Source: Burkholderiaceae bacterium
GTDB taxonomy: Bacteria; Pseudomonadota; Gammaproteobacteria; Burkholderiales; Burkholderiaceae_C
NCBI GenBank assembly: GCA_017992055.1
Contig: JAGOPK010000001.1
Span: 248,001 to 312,000, forward strand
Reading direction: 5' to 3'
Length of the DNA stretch: 64,000 bases
The notes below the pieces were generated by a model. That model was given only the letters and a program-made list of their open reading frames with translations, did not search any database and was not told the DNA's origin. Both the position numbers and the translations under genes were made by a program. Numbering within the stretch: position 1 is the stretch's first letter; every line of letters begins with the position of its first letter. Positions 62,689-64,000 of the stretch are shown here, piece after piece.

Positions 62689-63321
62689 ATGGAATGGCAT
62701 GTGTGGACCACGTTTCTGATCGCGGCCATCGCGATCAGCCTGTCGCCGGGGCCCGGCGCCTTTGCCGCGATGAGCGCCGGCCTGGCCCATGGCCTGCGCC
62801 GCGGCCAGCCCATCGCCTGGGGCCTGCTGGCCGGCGTGTGGACGCAGACCGCCGTGGTCGGTGCCGGCCTGGGCGCGCTGCTGGCCACCTCGGCCCTGGC
62901 CTTCACGGTGGTCAAGTGGGTGGGCGCGGCCTATCTGGTGTGGCTGGGCGTGCAGCAGTGGCGGGCGCCGGCGCTGCCGTTGCAGCTGCCGGCCTCGGGC
63001 GATCCGGCCGCAACGCCGACCTGGCGCGCCCTGGTGCTGCGCGGCTGGGCGGTGAATGCGCTGAACCCCAAGGGCACGGTGTTCCTGCTGGCGGTGCTGC
63101 CGCAGTTCATCGACGCCGGCCGGCCGCTGGCGCCGCAGTACCTGGCCATCGGCGCCACCTTCGGCGTGGTCGAGATGCTGGTGATGAGCGGTTATGTGGC
63201 CCTGGCCGCGCGCCTGCTGCGCGGCCTGCGCTCGCCGCGCCAGCAGCGCTGGCTGAACCGCGGCTTCGGCGGCCTGTTCGTTGCCGCCGGTGCCGCGCTG
63301 GCGCTGTTCAAGCGGGCGTGA
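62689..63321 (+). CDS. LysE/RhtB-family amino-acid exporter
   Basis: A 210-residue six-helix inner-membrane exporter. The family N-terminus reads IAAIAISLSPGPGAFAAMSAGLAHGLRRG, and NALNPKGTVFLLAVLPQF is the conserved middle motif. Substrates of the family include lysine, threonine and homoserine; the one here is unknown. Its end overlaps the response regulator gene by 14 bases, convergently. Confidence 0.92.
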   Translation: MEWHVWTTFLIAAIAISLSPGPGAFAAMSAGLAHGLRRGQPIAWGLLAGVWTQTAVVGAGLGALLATSALAFTVVKWVGAAYLVWLGVQQWRAPALPLQLPASGDPAATPTWRALVLRGWAVNALNPKGTVFLLAVLPQFIDAGRPLAPQYLAIGATFGVVEMLVMSGYVALAARLLRGLRSPRQQRWLNRGFGGLFVAAGAALALFKRA

Positions 63322-63721
63322 CCGGCTGCGCCTGCAGCAGCTGGCGCAGCGTCAGCACCATGTCCTTGACGCGGTAGGGCTTGAGCAGCAGGCGCCGGAT
63401 GTCCAGCGCCTTCAGGCGCACGGCCAGGCTGGCATCGCAGCGCACGGCGGTGACCGCCAGCGGCACCTGGGCGGCGCAGGCCAGGTGGTCGGCACGGATG
63501 TCGATCAGCAGGCGCAGCGCGTCGCCTTCGTCGTCCAGCGCCACCAGCAGCGCGTCCACGCGCTCGGTGCCGAGCAGGCGGCGCGCCAGGTCGACGCTGG
63601 CGGCCTCGTGCATGCGCGCCAGGCCCAGCTCGCGCACCACGCCGGCGACGGTGCGGCGCAGCAGGAAGTCGGGTTCGAGCACCAGCACCGACAGCGCCGG
63701 CTCGGGGCGTGCGGTGTTCAT
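63308..63721 (-). CDS. single-domain response regulator
   Basis: A 137-residue receiver-domain protein without output domain. The N-terminal acidic pocket is VLVLEPDFLLRR, the probable phospho-accepting Asp lies in DALLVALDDEGD, and the conserved Lys in LLLKPYRVK. It is translationally coupled (ATGA) to the upstream GAF protein and may carry the signal from it. Confidence 0.85.
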   Translation of the reverse strand: MNTARPEPALSVLVLEPDFLLRRTVAGVVRELGLARMHEAASVDLARRLLGTERVDALLVALDDEGDALRLLIDIRADHLACAAQVPLAVTAVRCDASLAVRLKALDIRRLLLKPYRVKDMVLTLRQLLQAQPVTPA

Positions 63722-64000
63722 GCGGCCGCCGGCACGCCGGCCAGCAGTTCCTCGACCACCAGGTCGCGCAGCGCGCCCAGGATGGCCAGGTCGCAGTCGT
63801 CCAGCTGGCGTGGCCGGGTGTCGATCAGGCACAGCATGCCCACGCGGGAACCGTCGGGCAGCTGCAGCGGCGCGCCGGCGTAAAAGCGCATCGGCGGCGT
63901 GCCGGTGACCAGCGGGCTGTCGGCAAAGCGTGCATCGAGCCGGGCATCCTCGACCACGAAGACGCCGGCCTGCAGGATGGCATGGGCGCAGAACGAGGCG
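63718..64000 (-). CDS. GAF-domain sensor protein, C-terminal end (runs off window)
   Basis: Only the last 94 codons are visible. They show a GAF-type domain (FCAHAILQAG ... FADSPLVTGTPPMRFYAGAPLQLPDGSRVGMLCLIDTRPRQL). The C-terminus is DLVVEELLAGVPAAA. It is probably a sensor or nucleotide-cyclase-type regulator whose N-terminus lies beyond 64000. Its stop overlaps the response regulator start. Confidence 0.82.
   Translation of the reverse strand, partial: ASFCAHAILQAGVFVVEDARLDARFADSPLVTGTPPMRFYAGAPLQLPDGSRVGMLCLIDTRPRQLDDCDLAILGALRDLVVEELLAGVPAAA

Overview
The window is very GC-rich, densely packed DNA from a betaproteobacterium, most likely order Burkholderiales (Rubrivivax/Leptothrix/Ideonella-like). 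The support for this is a Bug-type tricarboxylate transporter binding protein, PEP-CTERM surface proteins, an ilvE/zinc-finger pair, a cytochrome c5 gene, a RlpA-type lytic transglycosylase and frequent ATGA/GTGA stop-start overlaps. It looks like ordinary chromosome: no insertion sequence, phage, CRISPR array or replication origin was seen. There is one tRNA gene (Arg, anticodon CCG) and no rRNA.

Layout: 1-3063 holds glycerol catabolism (glpD partial, glpR, glpK) with a divergent AT-rich promoter region. 3104-9321 carries two PEP-CTERM proteins around a large winged-helix/STAND ATPase regulator, a glycosyltransferase and a short-chain-dehydrogenase-like protein with the Ser-Tyr-Arg signature of halohydrin dehalogenases. 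9322-16953 holds a TerB-like protein, an MtfA-like peptidase, a lipoprotein, a NUDIX hydrolase, an M16 peptidase pair, a membrane protein and a glyoxalase-fold/WYL-regulator pair. 16920-22531 holds an operon (small protein, tautomerase, TAXI binding protein, HTH plus binding-protein-domain regulator) divergent from a LysR gene across a textbook LysR box, then a histidine-kinase-like protein without the phospho-accepting histidine.

22583-29767 holds a ClpP paralogue followed by a tungsten/aldehyde module: aldehyde:ferredoxin oxidoreductase operon aorABC plus a MoaD-like gene, preceded by a tungstate-type ABC permease and ATPase. Both promoters carry the same palindrome TATGCA-N6-TGCATA, suggesting one regulon. 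29912-39545 holds a GST, a RavA/ViaA pair with an acetyltransferase gene between its members, a prohibitin-like protein, a DUF4394 lipoprotein, a TonB-dependent receptor and RlpA.

39572-45631 is one 2019-residue gene combining two lipase-like alpha/beta-hydrolase regions with a CHAT (caspase-like) protease region; it is the strongest candidate for an undescribed effector system here. 45722-52228 holds a citrate-lyase-like protein, a LysR gene, a benzoylformate-decarboxylase-like enzyme, a Bug protein, a PQQ-type dehydrogenase and a dihaem cytochrome c. Benzaldehyde made by the decarboxylase could in principle be oxidised by the AOR enzyme; this is inference. 52247-64000 is mostly housekeeping: transglutaminase-like protein, VOC protein, tRNA-Arg, cytochrome c5, YheT-like hydrolase, purU, an ECF sigma/anti-sigma pair, ilvE, a third PEP-CTERM protein, radA, a LysE exporter, and the start of a response-regulator/GAF signalling operon cut by the window edge.
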